Positions 1-9,310 are shown, numbered from the stretch's first letter. The stretch is DNA of 64,000 bases from Acheta domesticus (GCA_031308135.1 JAHLJT010009419.1:182668856-182732855), one strand, 5' to 3'. Notes: generated by a model from the letters alone, not told the origin. A program made the numbers and translations.

Positions 1-514
1 AACATTTTGCGAAACGGTTTCTCATAAGTAAAGCAATATCAATAATTATTATACCCAATCACAATCCAAAATATTTTTTCCGTCTTAAAATGAATTAGAA
101 GTATCTTTTCATTTTGAGAAACAGTGCACCATTTCTATTTCACAGCTTTGCAGTGAAGAAAATTAAATTACCCTTAAAATAACAAGCAGTGATGAGAAAT
201 GAGCAAACATTTCATAAAGATGAAACATTTTCATCGTACATTTATCACTTTCGACTACCGAAGAGCACCACGTGCGAAAAAAGTAAAATGTAGTCAAAAT
301 AGAGGGTAGCTCAACGACTTAATTATGTACTTCAACTAACCTCTCTAGAGGACATGCAACTCATCACTAATAAAAAGTATTTCTAGGTTTCTATAAACGT
401 TAATATTAGAATAACCATATAACCTAAGTGGCGGTTGCTTTCATCATAAAAAATCAACTTTCAGATTCGTCATTTAACCAAAGTGTGTGGTAACATTTGC
501 TATGTGCTTCTATA
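1..514. other. AT-rich non-coding stretch
   Basis: I see no coding sequence, RNA gene or repeat structure in this AT-rich segment before the first MITE. Confidence 0.6.
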
Positions 515-687
515 TACTGCGATTTTCCTTATTCTGCGTGTGACACAAATTAGCTGTTTCGCTGCCATCCAATCGGGAACTTAAATGTCGATACAGTGAC
601 GTCACTATGGTGACGTTCAAGCTTTTGATTGGCTAAAATCGTCAACTGCTGATTTGTGTCACACGCAGAATAAGGAAAATCGTATTA
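515..687. mobile_element. MITE with ~35-bp terminal inverted repeats, Tc1/mariner type
   Basis: The left end reads TACTGCGATTTTCCTTATTC and continues through GCGTGTGACACAAAT. The right end, reverse-complemented, carries the same sequence with only the outermost bases altered. TA dinucleotides flank both ends (513-514 and 688-689), as expected for Tc1/mariner insertion. The 173-bp body has no coding capacity. The terminal TACTGCGATTTT matches the tip of the MITE family at 1630, 8565 and 32291, so one transposase could have moved both. Confidence 0.8.
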
Positions 688-1629
688 TAGATCACATTGC
701 AATATTCTTTATAATAACTTTTCACGCTCAATGAATTCCAAGTCCAGAGTGCAATGGTGCAAATAAGCAATTCGCGAGGGAAGTGGAATCTCTGGTCCTG
801 AAGCGAGCGATGTGGGCGTGACGCGGCACACAACATCAAGATTATCGGCGCTTAGCCAGGGCGCTGCTACTCAATTTGTGCGCTTCCGTTGCCTTTGATC
901 ATCGCGCTCGTTAACACCGGACAAAAAGGACCTGTTGTGAAGAGGGTATGAACGTTCAGTTGAAGTCATGTTCACAGCGGGCAAGGAACATGGACTTCGG
1001 AATCTGTGGCCCTCAACATATACCACTATTCGATTTAACTTCTTCAGTGATATATAATTATAAAGTACGACGTATTTATTTTTGACTTAAAATGTTGATG
1101 TCCATTATATTTATTTTTAAAACCGAAGCATTCTGAATTTAGGGTCTTTTTCAAAAATGCAAGAAATATAGATGTAAAATGACTTAATAATTTTATAGAG
1201 ACTAAATTTAATTAATGGATTCCAAGCAACAATTTATTATGAAAATAATATATAAGTATAATATATATGCAGGTTCAAAAACTAAAATCGCAGACGGCAA
1301 ATCAATACAGAATTTTTTTTCCAAAAATTACTTTTTTAATGCAAACGAAAATTGCTCTAGGTTAATTCACGTCAAAATAAATATAAAATCAAGAAAAAAT
1401 GAGTCATTATTATATTTTAGCACAAGAAATATTTAATAGCTAGCTTCATAACAATTATACATTAATTTACTTGTTCAAACTGAACGACTAAGTCATCCTT
1501 TCATGGAATAATGTTTTTTTCAAACTTCACGTTTTAGTATATCGATTACTTGACGAATCGCAATTGCTCACTGCGCTGGAGAAAACTTCATTAGCCTTCG
1601 TTGAAACATCGCTCTGGAAAACGCATGTA
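688..1629. other. AT-rich non-coding stretch
   Basis: No convincing gene. An AT-rich open frame at 1215-1436 is lysine/asparagine-rich without recognisable domains and is treated as chance. Confidence 0.55.
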
Positions 1630-1858
1630 TACTGCGATTTTTCTTTGTTCCTCAAGGCCCGTCTTCACGATGGAATATGTCACGGTATTTCGCGACGTTC
1701 TCAGTCGTGCCGCCAGACATCGCATGATCGCGACCGTATCAAGTAGTGCTTGCGATCATTCGACTTCTAGTGGCGCGACCGAGAAAGTCGCGAAATGCTA
1801 AATGATATTCCATCGTGATCGTAGGAGCTTGAGGGGCAGAGTTAGAAAAATCGCACTA
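1630..1858. mobile_element. MITE family M1 (Tc1/mariner type), copy 1
   Basis: Length is 229 bp with TA target duplications at 1628-1629 and 1859-1860. The ends are TACTGCGATTTTTC and GAAAAATCGCACTA. The arms extend inward through a stretch related to CCCCTCAAG-GCCCGTCTTCACGATGGAATAT and its complement, so most of the element can fold back. Two more copies of almost identical length lie at 8565-8792 and 32291-32521. No transposase is encoded. Confidence 0.85.
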
Positions 1859-2034
1859 TAGTGTTCATCCCTCACCTCTGCTTCCGAACACCGCTGAGTC
1901 ACAAGTGCGCGGTGTTGCGCACTAATCCGCCCGCGCTTCGCGGGAGCGCGAAACAAGCGTTTAGCCGCCCCACGCGCCGCGCGCCATGGGCCACGAGCCC
2001 TCTGCTCGTTACGCAGGCGGCAGCCTCGCTTGAC
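1859..2034. other. GC-rich patch
   Basis: A short CpG-rich segment between a MITE and a long SINE. No gene is supported. Confidence 0.4.
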
Positions 2035-2560
2035 TGGTTGATTGATTCGTCTATCCGGGCGCGTCAACTACTTAGGTCATTAGTCCCGTAAGTGTATTGC
2101 GTGTTTTTCTCAGGGAGTGGCGATGACCTTTTCCCCGCTGGCTGGCGAGATCTGGCGCCGACCTACCGTCGACTAGCGGGGATTTCCCCTCAACCAGGTA
2201 TCTCCCACCAGCGGGGCACCGCCCCAGCCGGGACAAGCTGTATGCTCACGACCGGTCTCCCAGCATGTGTGGTAGTGTAGTGCGTGTTAGTGTGTGTGTA
2301 AGAGGAGAGGATAGAACAAGAAAGAGGAAGGAAAGATCGCGCGCGGTCCGTGGCCCGTTTGTTAGGGTACTGCTCCGGCATTCGCCTGGTGTTGATCGGA
2401 GAAACCACGGAAAACTACCGATCAGAGCAGCCGGCCGCTAGAATACTCCTCCAGACAGCGTCTGAATTCGACCTAGCTGACAAGGCAGCCTCGCGACGCG
2501 CGCACAAGGCTAGCGGGAGGCAGCGCACTCAAGTTGGGTAGGTTGATGAGCGCTTCCCGG
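2035..2560 (-). mobile_element. Long tRNA-derived SINE (SINE-C), copy 1
   Basis: This matches 18937-19505 over nearly its full length, including the shared blocks CTACCGTCGACTAG, CCGATCAGAGCAGCCGGCC and GAATTCGACCTAGCTGAC. Read on the minus strand, the 3' end is GGGACTAATGACCTAAGTAG followed by TTGACGCGCCCGG and an AATCAATCA-like tail. The tRNA-like 5' head is degraded here near 2490-2560 (remnant GGTTGATGAGCGC). The body is unusually GC-rich for a SINE. Confidence 0.7.
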
Positions 2561-2574
2561 CGTGGCGCCTGCTA

Positions 2575-2718
2575 AGATCAACCCCCCTAAGTGTCGTGCA
2601 GGTTTTTATCGCTGGAGATGGCGGTGATCTTGCCCCGCTGGCCGGCGAGATTCGGCCTATGGCGACCTATGGCGACTTGCGGGGATATTCCGCAACCAGG
2701 TATCTCCCACCAAATTGC
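2575..2718 (-). mobile_element. SINE-C 3' fragment next to copy 1
   Basis: CCCTAAGTGTCGTGC, GGCGGTGATCTTGCCCCGCT, CGGCGAGAT and CAACCAGGTATCTCCCACCA repeat the order found in the SINE-C copies at 2090-2210 and 18990-19105. The copy is cut off after about 140 bp and merges into a GC-rich patch. The two neighbouring partial copies share orientation. Confidence 0.65.
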
Positions 2719-3110
2719 GAGGGCGCACTGTTGCGAGGGCGGAGGGCGGCGATGGGCGCGGGGCCTGCGGTGGCGCGTGTGGTCGTTACAGGCGGCGGGG
2801 GCGTCGCGCCGGTGGTGGCCGAGGGCCGTGTAGCGAGGCAGCAAACGGAGCCAATCGTCTGCGCCGGGGCGGAGATGAAAAGCCGCGAGCGCGTGACGCC
2901 GGCCGATGAAGTCAATCTGCGACCGCGAGACGGGGGCGGGGGCCTTGAGGGGCGGGGCGGAGGCGGGGCGGGGCCAGGCGGCGGTGGGGGCGGGGGCGGG
3001 GCGGGGGCGGGGAGGGGCTCTGCGAAGAACTGGCCCTCGCGCCCTCCTCAGCAGCCACTCGCGCCTTCTCGCTCTCTAGGGCTCTCTTCGCCCTCTTAGC
3101 TGGACCGGCC
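2719..3110. other. CpG- and G-rich patch with G-quadruplex potential
   Basis: Between about 2928 and 3017 the plus strand has many runs of three to five Gs separated by one to three bases, the pattern that can form G-quadruplexes. No exon is supported: the frames here are Gly/Arg/Ala-rich and low in complexity. Stretch 3111-3534 beyond it is ordinary AT-rich DNA in which I see nothing. Confidence 0.45.
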
Positions 3111-3534
3111 CCGATCTCGTAATACTTCCGTTTATCCTATAATCCGGAAACCGCGGTTAGTACCCTACTGGACATACCACCACGGCGTGAGGAGTCATGT
3201 CTTTACGCCAGGCATTCTATAGCACAATTATTTTCGTAATTTCGCAAGTTTGACCCTATGCAAGTCAGTCATGAACATTGCTAATGAGTGTAGTCAATTA
3301 GGGTATAGTAAGCGAAATAAATCGTTCGTATACTCTACATTACGAATTATATAGGCTTGCGAATTGCTTCTTAAATGTGAAAATGAAATGAGAATGGCTC
3401 TTCTGAGGGCTAGAAATTATTTATATCTCCTGTTCAGCGAACCCTGCAGTTGTTTTACCTAATACATAAATTGTTGTTCGGGAGAAAGACACACATAAGT
3501 GATTATAAATGAATATACGTCTGGAAGCATAAAT

Positions 3535-3590
3535 ACAACAGCAACAACAACAACAACAACAACAATAATAATAATAATAATAATAATAAT
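3535..3590 (+). repeat. (AAC)n-(AAT)n microsatellite at the 5' junction of a Dong-like LINE
   Basis: A run of AAC units passes into AAT units and directly abuts the truncated LINE coding region that starts at about 3591. Confidence 0.95.
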
Positions 3591-4268
3591 AAAGATGATA
3601 AATGTCGCATTTGTCAAGAACACGTAGAAACCATTGATCATATTGTATCAGCTTGTCCAATCCTAGCAAAGACCGAATACTTGAAAAGACACGACAGTGT
3701 GTATAGCTACCTCCATTGGCAGATCTGTACCGCCCTCGACGTTCCAAACACATGCGCCAAGTGGTACGAACATTCACCAAAACCAGTCACGTCTGTTAGA
3801 TTGTGTACGATATTGTACGACCAACAAATTCAAACTGATCGCACGATAGCAGCAAACAAACCGGATATAGTCATCCGGGATTTGGAGAACAAATTGTGTT
3901 TACTTGTCGATGTTGCTGTACCTTGCGATCAAAACGTCGTTACCAAGGAGGCAGAGAAACATCTTAAATACAAGAGTTTGGAAATCGAGATCAGCCGAAT
4001 GTGGGGAGTAAAAGTACAGGTCGTCCCGATAGTTATCGGAGCTCTGGGATTTGTTCCGCAAAATTTGTGTAAGAACTTGTCTAAACTCCCAGGTAATTGA
4101 AAAGACTGGGAAGTGCAAGAAATCGCTTTATTTGGCACAGCTCACATTTTGCGCAAAGTATTGTAGAGGCACCGACAGTCCCTAGATCTGCTCCTTAGGT
4201 AGCTGGTTGCAGCCTAGAATAAATTTTATATTCAGCAGAAACATAACATCTTTGGTCGTGATATTGAG
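3591..4268 (+). pseudogene. 5'-truncated Dong/R4-clade LINE: zinc knuckle, restriction-like endonuclease and 3' end
   Basis: The open frame starts inside the AAT repeat and runs to a TGA at 4098-4100. It shows a zinc knuckle CRICQ..(H)..C (C-x2-C-x7-H-x4-C at 3603-3656) followed by a restriction-like endonuclease region with KPDIVIRD at about 3858-3881, then VDVAVPCDQ and a KHLKYKSLEIEI helix. This order is typical of the C-terminus of R2/R4/Dong-type LINEs, which encode RT plus a site-specific nuclease. RT itself is missing because of 5' truncation. The TGA is probably a nonsense mutation: the sister copy at 59360-59595 reads through at that place, and the frame here continues KDWEVQEIALFG to a TAG at 4164-4166. 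The 3' UTR ends GATATTGAGGA and then (AAT)n. The copy is dead. Confidence 0.85.
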
Positions 4269-4303
<35 letters not shown>

Positions 4304-4328
4304 TAATAATAATAATAATAATAATAAT
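4269..4328 (+). repeat. (AAT)n microsatellite at the Dong 3' junction
   Basis: About 20 AAT units with one interruption. With the array at 3535-3590 this places the LINE between two blocks of the same trinucleotide. Confidence 0.95.
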
Positions 4329-4694
4329 TTCTTTTTTATCATTCATGAAAGGTAACCAAAATTGGAAATAGGTACCTATTTGCTCATTCAAATTATTCCA
4401 GTAAAACACAGCGGTGTTGATGAATTCGAGAGTTGTACCCTCCACAGACGCGGAATTAAATCTTCGCAGCGGCCATGGAAACGAGTAATTGCCTGCCACG
4501 ACACGCGGTGCGGTTTACGCGTCGCCCCCGCAACCCTCATTGCGGCGGCTGCAAGGGATGAAAGGTCTTCGCCCGCAGCCACCCCTGCTGCGCGCCGCCC
4601 TCGCCGCGACCCCTCCTCCCCCTACCCCTCCCCCTCGCTCGGGTGACGCGCTCGCCGTCATTTCTCACCCGCCCTCGCCCCACGCACTCTTCTC
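4329..4694. other. AT-rich to CpG-rich patch
   Basis: From about 4490 to 4690 the DNA turns GC-rich with CCCCTCCCCC runs. I found no exon with splice signals. Confidence 0.4.
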
Positions 4695-5024
4695 GCTTTA
4701 TGAAGTCTTTGTACCCAAGATTGCGGGTTCAAACCCGATCGAAGCCGTGGATTTTTTAAGGGCGGAAAAATCCTTCGCCTTCTTCGGAAGGGAAGTAAAG
4801 CCGGCTGTTCCATGTAGTAGATAAAATGCATGTAAAATATCCTCAAGCCTAAATGACGCCTCTGAGCTAAATTTAAAATCGCCTGTTTCGTCGCCCGAGA
4901 TAATACCTTATTTTTCCGCTAGATGGTGAAAGGAGCGTAGAGAAATTTGCGTGGTCAGACGGAAGAACGGGCCTGATGGCCTGAGTCTCGCCACGTAAAA
5001 TAAGGCATTAACTTAACTTCACTA
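4695..5024 (+). mobile_element. tRNA-derived SINE-A, copy 1
   Basis: The head holds a tRNA T-arm/B-box (GCGGGTTCAAACCCG at about 4726). The body reads GGGCGGAAAAATCCTTCG, GGAAGGGAAGTAAAGCCGG, ATCCTCAAG, TTCGTCGCCCGAG and GCCACGTAAAATAAGGC. The same blocks occur in order at 57765-58005. A small AAAAATCC...GGAAGGG foldback lies behind the head. No complete tRNA cloverleaf is present, so this is not a tRNA gene. Confidence 0.8.
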
Positions 5025-5477
5025 AGTCTGCGAAGGAATTGGTACTCTATCCGCCTGTTGGCTAACTTTTGTGTAACTGTATTACTGTAGGAGTAAAAGA
5101 AACCAGACATTACATTTATTTATAGAAATAAAAATGAAGCCTGTGATTTCTTAAGAACTGTTTTTTTTCGTAGGTCAAGCTCATTCACGAGGGAGGGGTG
5201 ACAGTATTTGATAGACAGTGAGTGAGATTATAAACCACCCTCATGCAATTTTTAAATACAACTCATTTAATGTTAGGCGACCACGTGCAAATCAATGCAA
5301 TAATTGATGAGGGCCAAGACAATCAGATGCTATCCTGTTACATAGATGGAAATGGTGACCTACTGTAATATTGAACGAAAATAGGGTTTCCCAAAAAGAA
5401 TCGTAGTAACTTCAACTTGAAAAACTCGAACTTGTGGAGGGTTTCTGACCCAATCGCTAGTTACTTTTACGAACGCA
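5025..5477. other. AT-rich non-coding stretch
   Basis: I see nothing that supports a gene or repeat here. Confidence 0.5.
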
Positions 5478-5689
5478 GGTTTTTTTGTTCTTGTTATTTA
5501 AGGTCGCATCAACTACTAGGTCATTAGCGATCACTATTAGATTTAATGTCATGGTATGGCGATGAAACGATATGGTGATGATAGGGGGTGAAAGGACGAA
5601 CACATACAACCATGCCCGAGGCGGGACTCGAACCCACGACCCCACGGTCCAACATCACCACGGCATTGCCTCGCCATATCAATAAAGGC

Positions 5690-5691
<2 letters not shown>
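5478..5691 (-). mobile_element. tRNA-derived SINE-B, copy 1
   Basis: Read on the minus strand this has a tRNA-like head with an excellent B box (GTGGGTTCGAGTCCCGCC at about 5620-5640). It is followed by GTGTTCGTCCTTTCACCCCC, TATCATCACCATATCG and the tail GATCGCTAATGACCTAGTAG, TTGATGCGACC, TTAAATAACAAG. The copy at 55792-56025 has the same order. The tail resembles that of a LINE at 54223-54795. Confidence 0.85.

Positions 5692-5736
<45 letters not shown>
5692..5736. repeat. (ATT)n microsatellite abutting the SINE-B head
   Basis: About 15 ATT units. The flank at 5737-5764, read on the minus strand, contains GTGGCCGAGATCGCTAAG. That is also found at the start of the other SINE-B copy, so the array seems to split or replace part of the tRNA head. 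Confidence 0.9.
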
Positions 5737-6080
5737 GTCTTAGCGATCTCGGCCACGGGGCCAACAACGCCCGTATTTTTCGTGCGAGTACCATCCCAAG
5801 GCGGTTTCTCGCCCAAGCCAGAAAGTCCAGCAAGAGCTCGACCGCGCCCCCGCGTGAGGTGCATGTGCGATAGCAGAGCGTGTCATCTGGGCGACCTTCT
5901 CCTGCCCGCGAGGAGCCCCGCTGGCGCTGCTGGCGCTGTGGGCGGGCGGACGCTGCGGTCTGCGGCGGCCTGCGCGCATCGCACCGAGCGGTTGGGCCAC
6001 GCGCGTCACGCGCCGCTGATAAACGCGCAGGGGAGCGCTCATCGGGGAAGCTCCCCGGAAAGTTCACCGAGCGGCTTTAA
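5737..6080. other. CpG-rich patch
   Basis: GC-rich segment. On the minus strand the part nearest the ATT array reads TGGGATGGTACTCGCACGAA and then GGCCGAGATCGCTAAG before the (AAT)n. It looks like the 3' end of an interspersed repeat, but I cannot name the family. Confidence 0.35.
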
Positions 6081-7020
6081 GGACACTGCTGAAAATAGTC
6101 ATCCTGCGTTTATGTTGCCCAAAGAAATTTGCGGTGGACAATCGTTTGTAAAGAACAGTAAAACTTAGCATGCAATATACACTACGGATTGAATAAAAAA
6201 GAAAATAGTCTGCGTTTAAGAACTGCTGATAAATGTAATTTTAGATTTATTTTTTGAGAACAATATATAATTTCTAATAGTTTCTAAGAAGCAATACTAT
6301 TGGAAATAGTATCAGCAGATTTAGTTAGTTGATCTTTGTAACCTGCAGTATCGCAAGAGAACTTGGATAATGCCTCGGGCACTCATTAAACATATGATCT
6401 CATGCGTCTGATGTGTTATTTCCTGCTTAAAAGTGCTCAATTCTGATGCAAATGGATAGCGGAAGATAAGAAACTCAATACTTTATCAATACTCTAAATG
6501 CGCAGATTTAAAAGTTTTCTTTCAAAATATATAGAGCTGACAAAAATAAAAAAGCTCCCAGAAATACAGTTAGCATTTAAAGACTTCAATACTACCTGAA
6601 GGATCACGTTCCTCTTTAAAGAAAGTAAAACCATGTCTTGTTTTTAAATAATTACGATTTCATACAAGTTTTAAATATTAGACCTGGTGACGTTATTAGA
6701 CATAAATGAATTGGACATAAATAACGCCTGGAAGTAAAATGGAAGGGGTATTGTTAATAATTATAATTTACTGGGCTATGTTTAGAGTACCATATTGAAC
6801 ATATCTACCGAAACATTAATTTAAAATACAAAGCAATCAGCATTGTGTCGTAGTTGGTGTAGTCTCCATTAGTGTAGACTCCATCGGTGATATAAAACGG
6901 ACCCATCAACAATTTGTGTTCTTTTGGAAAAGACACAATCCTGGAAGTAATCGGAGACCAACAGAAAGCCGTCCTCGAAAGTATCAATGAATTGATCAGG
7001 CATTTGCAAGGCAAGCAATT
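6081..7020. other. AT-rich non-coding stretch
   Basis: No supported feature in about 0.9 kb. Confidence 0.5.
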
Positions 7021-7253
7021 CTGTGGTCACCAGGTGAAAGTCCTTAAGTCAAAAATCTAAGTTTGGAGAAAACAAGGGTTAGATTATTGATCCAACGCTC
7101 AATGGTATTTCCCAATGCTTTTTTGTCGTTGAGGTGGCAACATTTGAATTGGTCGTTTTACCAAAATAAAATGTGGATACGTAACTTGTAGTTTCATTAC
7201 TTAACCTTATTTCACCAAAAATTGCCTTAAGAACTTTTACCCCGTGATCACAG
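7021..7253. mobile_element. MITE family M3, copy 1 (4-bp TSD)
   Basis: The ends are CTGTGGTCACCAGGTGAAAG on the left and, as reverse complement of the right end, CTGTGATCACGGGGTAAAAG, each followed by a TCCTTAAG/TTCTTAAG block. AATT flanks both sides (7017-7020 and 7254-7257). The internal blocks TTTGGAGAAAACAAGGGTTA and TTGGTCGTTTTACCAAAATA are shared with the copy at 50635-50998. No coding capacity. Confidence 0.8.
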
Positions 7254-7261
7254 AATTGCTG

Positions 7262-7640
7262 GATTTATTAAGACTTTGAAATTGTACCTATTCGTCAACA
7301 AAAGTTCCATCAGCATTGAAACTGCAATATGCATTTTTAAATACATAATCAGATCCTCTCTAACATACGCTTGCCAGATATGGGGAGGTGCGCCAAAATC
7401 CACATTACATAAACTGGAAGTTATACAAAATAAATTTCTACGTAGTGCACTAAAAGCTCCATGGTACATACGGAACAATCAAATTCTTAACGAACTTTCC
7501 ATTGAGCCCTGAAAGAAATGGATTTCCAAATTATCCTTAAGATTCTATTCATCCTTACTCTCCTGCCCCGCTACAACATATATAAGCTTGGCAAAACTTC
7601 AAATCCTTTTACCAGAATTAAGACTGGACATAACAAAGAT
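7262..7640 (+). pseudogene. Jockey-like LINE fragment (end of ORF2)
   Basis: The frame reads KLYLFVNKSSISIETAICIF..KYIIRSSLTYACQIWG..LEVIQNKFLRSALKAPWYIR. This is the thumb/post-RT region of Jockey-type ORF2 and aligns with the LINE at 62294-63208 (INKNSTLSIETG, TYACPIW, IQNKYLRQTLNAPWFI). A TGA at about 7510 breaks the frame, after which similarity continues as KKWISKLSLRFYSSLLSCPA. The 5' end, RT core and tail are absent or unrecognisable. It lies directly after a MITE and just beyond the PR-exon donor, in what should be intron DNA. Confidence 0.8.
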
Positions 7641-7966
7641 CTCCTTCATCCTCCATACTTTGCAATCATAACAGTCAAATTATAACTACAGACCATTTCT
7701 TCTCACATTAAGACAGAATAGAAACACTTTGCTGTAAATATTCATTGTTGTATACATTTACTGTTGTTTATATCCATAGTGTTAAATTAACAAGCAGTTA
7801 AGAAGAGGTCCCACCTTGGAAGACCCTCGAAAAGTTATGTATAAGCTATTATTGTAAAAATTGTCAAAAACCTTTGTAAGGCAACAACTGCCGATCAAGG
7901 AGAATTATATAAAAACCGAATAGCTGGAAGAGAAGCGGTGCGCAGCTGTCCCCGCCGGGCAGAGCG
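7641..7966. other. Probable LINE 3' UTR remnant and intron DNA
   Basis: AT-rich sequence between the LINE coding relic and the PR-exon donor. It may include the LINE 3' UTR, but no tail is clear. Confidence 0.35.
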
Positions 7967-7976
7967 ACTCACCTCC
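7967..7976 (-). other. 5' splice donor of the PR-domain exon
   Basis: On the minus strand the sequence is TGGGAG|GTGAGT, a near-consensus donor placed after the codons for Trp-Glu. Vertebrate PRDM3 and PRDM16 also end an exon at the WE of this part of the PR domain (known from the family, recalled rather than searched). Confidence 0.8.
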
Positions 7977-8502
7977 CAGGAGTACCTGGCGTCCGCGCTG
8001 GCGGCGTCGGCGGCCCACCCGCCGGGGTAGGGCCCGAAGCGCGCGCCGCGGGCCAGCCGCTGGCGCGCCCACACGCCGCCGCCCGCGCCGCGCAGCTCCA
8101 GCTCGGCCGGCACGGCGCCCGCCGCCCCCGCCGCCGCCGCCGCGGCCGCCGCCGCCGCCGCCAGCAGCTCGCGCGGCGCGCGGAGGCGCACGGCGCCCTC
8201 CGCCGGCCCGCCGCTGTCCCCGCCGTCCCCGTCACCGTCCCCGTCAACGCCCTCACCGTCCCCGCCGTCGCCGTCCTGCAGGTCGTCGTCGTGGTGGTGG
8301 CGCGGGGCGGAGGCGGGCGGGGGGTCGAGGGGGTCGGGCGTTGGTGAGGACCCCGGCGCCATCTCCTCCACCGAGTCCTCGGAAGCGTCGGAGGGCGAGC
8401 GCGGGCTGGTCGTGGCCACGTCCTCGCCGCCGCCCCCGTCGCCGCCCGCCACGCCGTTGGCTCCGCTCAGCGGCGCCGCCGACTCGCCCTCCTCGCTGCT
8501 GC
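7973..8502 (-). CDS. ham: Hamlet / PRDM3-PRDM16-like exon: acidic N-terminal region and start of PR domain
   Basis: This exon of a PR/SET-domain zinc-finger transcription factor is 530 nt: two bases finishing a split codon, then 176 codons. Residues 1-70 are acidic and Ser/Pro-rich (SPSDASEDSVEEMAPGSSP), 71-96 form an Asp/Gly run, and 114-124 are poly-Ala. Residues 130-176 match the start of the PRDM3/16 PR domain: VPAELELR, then GVWARQRLARGARFGPY, ending RYSWE at the donor. Compared with vertebrates a few residues after ELELR are missing. In flies Hamlet controls sensory-neuron and olfactory lineages. In vertebrates PRDM3/16 act in the nucleus with H3K9 methylation activity. The frame has an in-frame stop just beyond the predicted acceptor and only an internal ATG (residue 47), so an upstream exon is expected. 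The rest of the PR domain and the zinc fingers were not found in the window. Codon use is extremely GC-rich. An unrelated PRDM is possible but less likely. Confidence 0.78.
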
Positions 8503-8528
8503 CTGCGCACCGGGACAGAGGACGTGCT
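8503..8528 (-). other. Predicted 3' splice acceptor of the PR-domain exon
   Basis: On the minus strand CGTCCTCTGTCCCGGTGCGCAG precedes the open frame. It is a moderate pyrimidine tract ending in CAG, giving a phase-1 start. A TGA in the same frame lies just upstream, so the coding frame cannot extend further. The tract is short, so the exact site is uncertain. Confidence 0.5.
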
Positions 8529-8564
8529 CAATCGACATGGGATCAGGCGTTAATGGGCTAGTTA

Positions 8565-8792
8565 TAGTGCGAGTTTTCTAACGCTGCCCCTCAAGCCCCT
8601 ATGCCCACGAAGGAATATCACACGGCATTTCATGTCTTTCTCCATCGTGCCCCTAGAAGTCGATCGCACGTACTGCTTGATACGGCCGCGATCTTGCGAT
8701 ATCTAGCGGCACGACTGAGAACGTCGCGAAATACAGTGCTATATTCCATCGTGAAGACGGCATTGAGGGGCAAAGTTAAAAAAATCGCAGTA
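8565..8792. mobile_element. MITE family M1, copy 2
   Basis: 228 bp with TA target duplications at 8563-8564 and 8793-8794. The ends are TAGTGCGAGTTTTC and AAAAAATCGCAGTA. The inner arms contain GCCCCTCAAGCCCC and TTGAGGGGCAAAG. The body shares GCACGACTGAGAACGTCGCG with the copy at 32291. It sits 62 bp upstream of the PR exon in transcript direction. Confidence 0.85.
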
Positions 8793-9310
8793 TAGCCTGC
8801 TTTTAATACAAACCTGTATTAAATTCTAATCTAAACCTGTATTAAATTAAACCTGTATTAAGGTCTAAAAGTAGTGTAATACTTGTTATGTGACGTATGA
8901 TGTATTACAAAGCTCGAAAAACGAGTCATGATCTTTGCATGACATTTTATTTTGAAAGGAACTCTATAGTATAAATCAATCCTTCAAGAATAAGCTGTAC
9001 ATTATCGGAAGGCAGTAGTTTTAGAAATCGCAACTATTCGTGACAATTATTTCTTCGTTCGAGAACGATATCATGTCACAAATCACGTTAAATACATTAA
9101 AATGTTTCACGAGCTTCCTAAGAAAAACATTCATTAACATAATTTTTTATTAAGCGACGAATGAAGTGCCAACACCAAGGCAAATGTATCATGCTTTTCC
9201 TTTCAACAGCCAGAGCAGATACTTAACCCTTTGCCATTATTTCGCACTCGCAATGCAACTTGTTGATCCATCGTAAATAACTCGTATGATTTGAGACGGG
9301 GTCCTTTTCA
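8793..9310. other. AT-rich non-coding stretch
   Basis: Only a short direct repeat, AACCTGTATTAAATT, at about 8811-8862 stands out. Otherwise nothing. Confidence 0.45.

Noticed and set aside
4182..4499. Poly-Ile/Leu and poly-Asn frames at the AAT/ATT arrays (also near 5692 and 59595)
   Set aside because: Translation of trinucleotide microsatellites, not genes.
5600..5650. Possible tRNA gene (strong B box)
   Set aside because: The acceptor and anticodon stems do not pair and the sequence continues as SINE-B with a conserved tail, so it is a SINE head. The same holds for the B boxes at 4726, 25191-25292 and 48540-48728.
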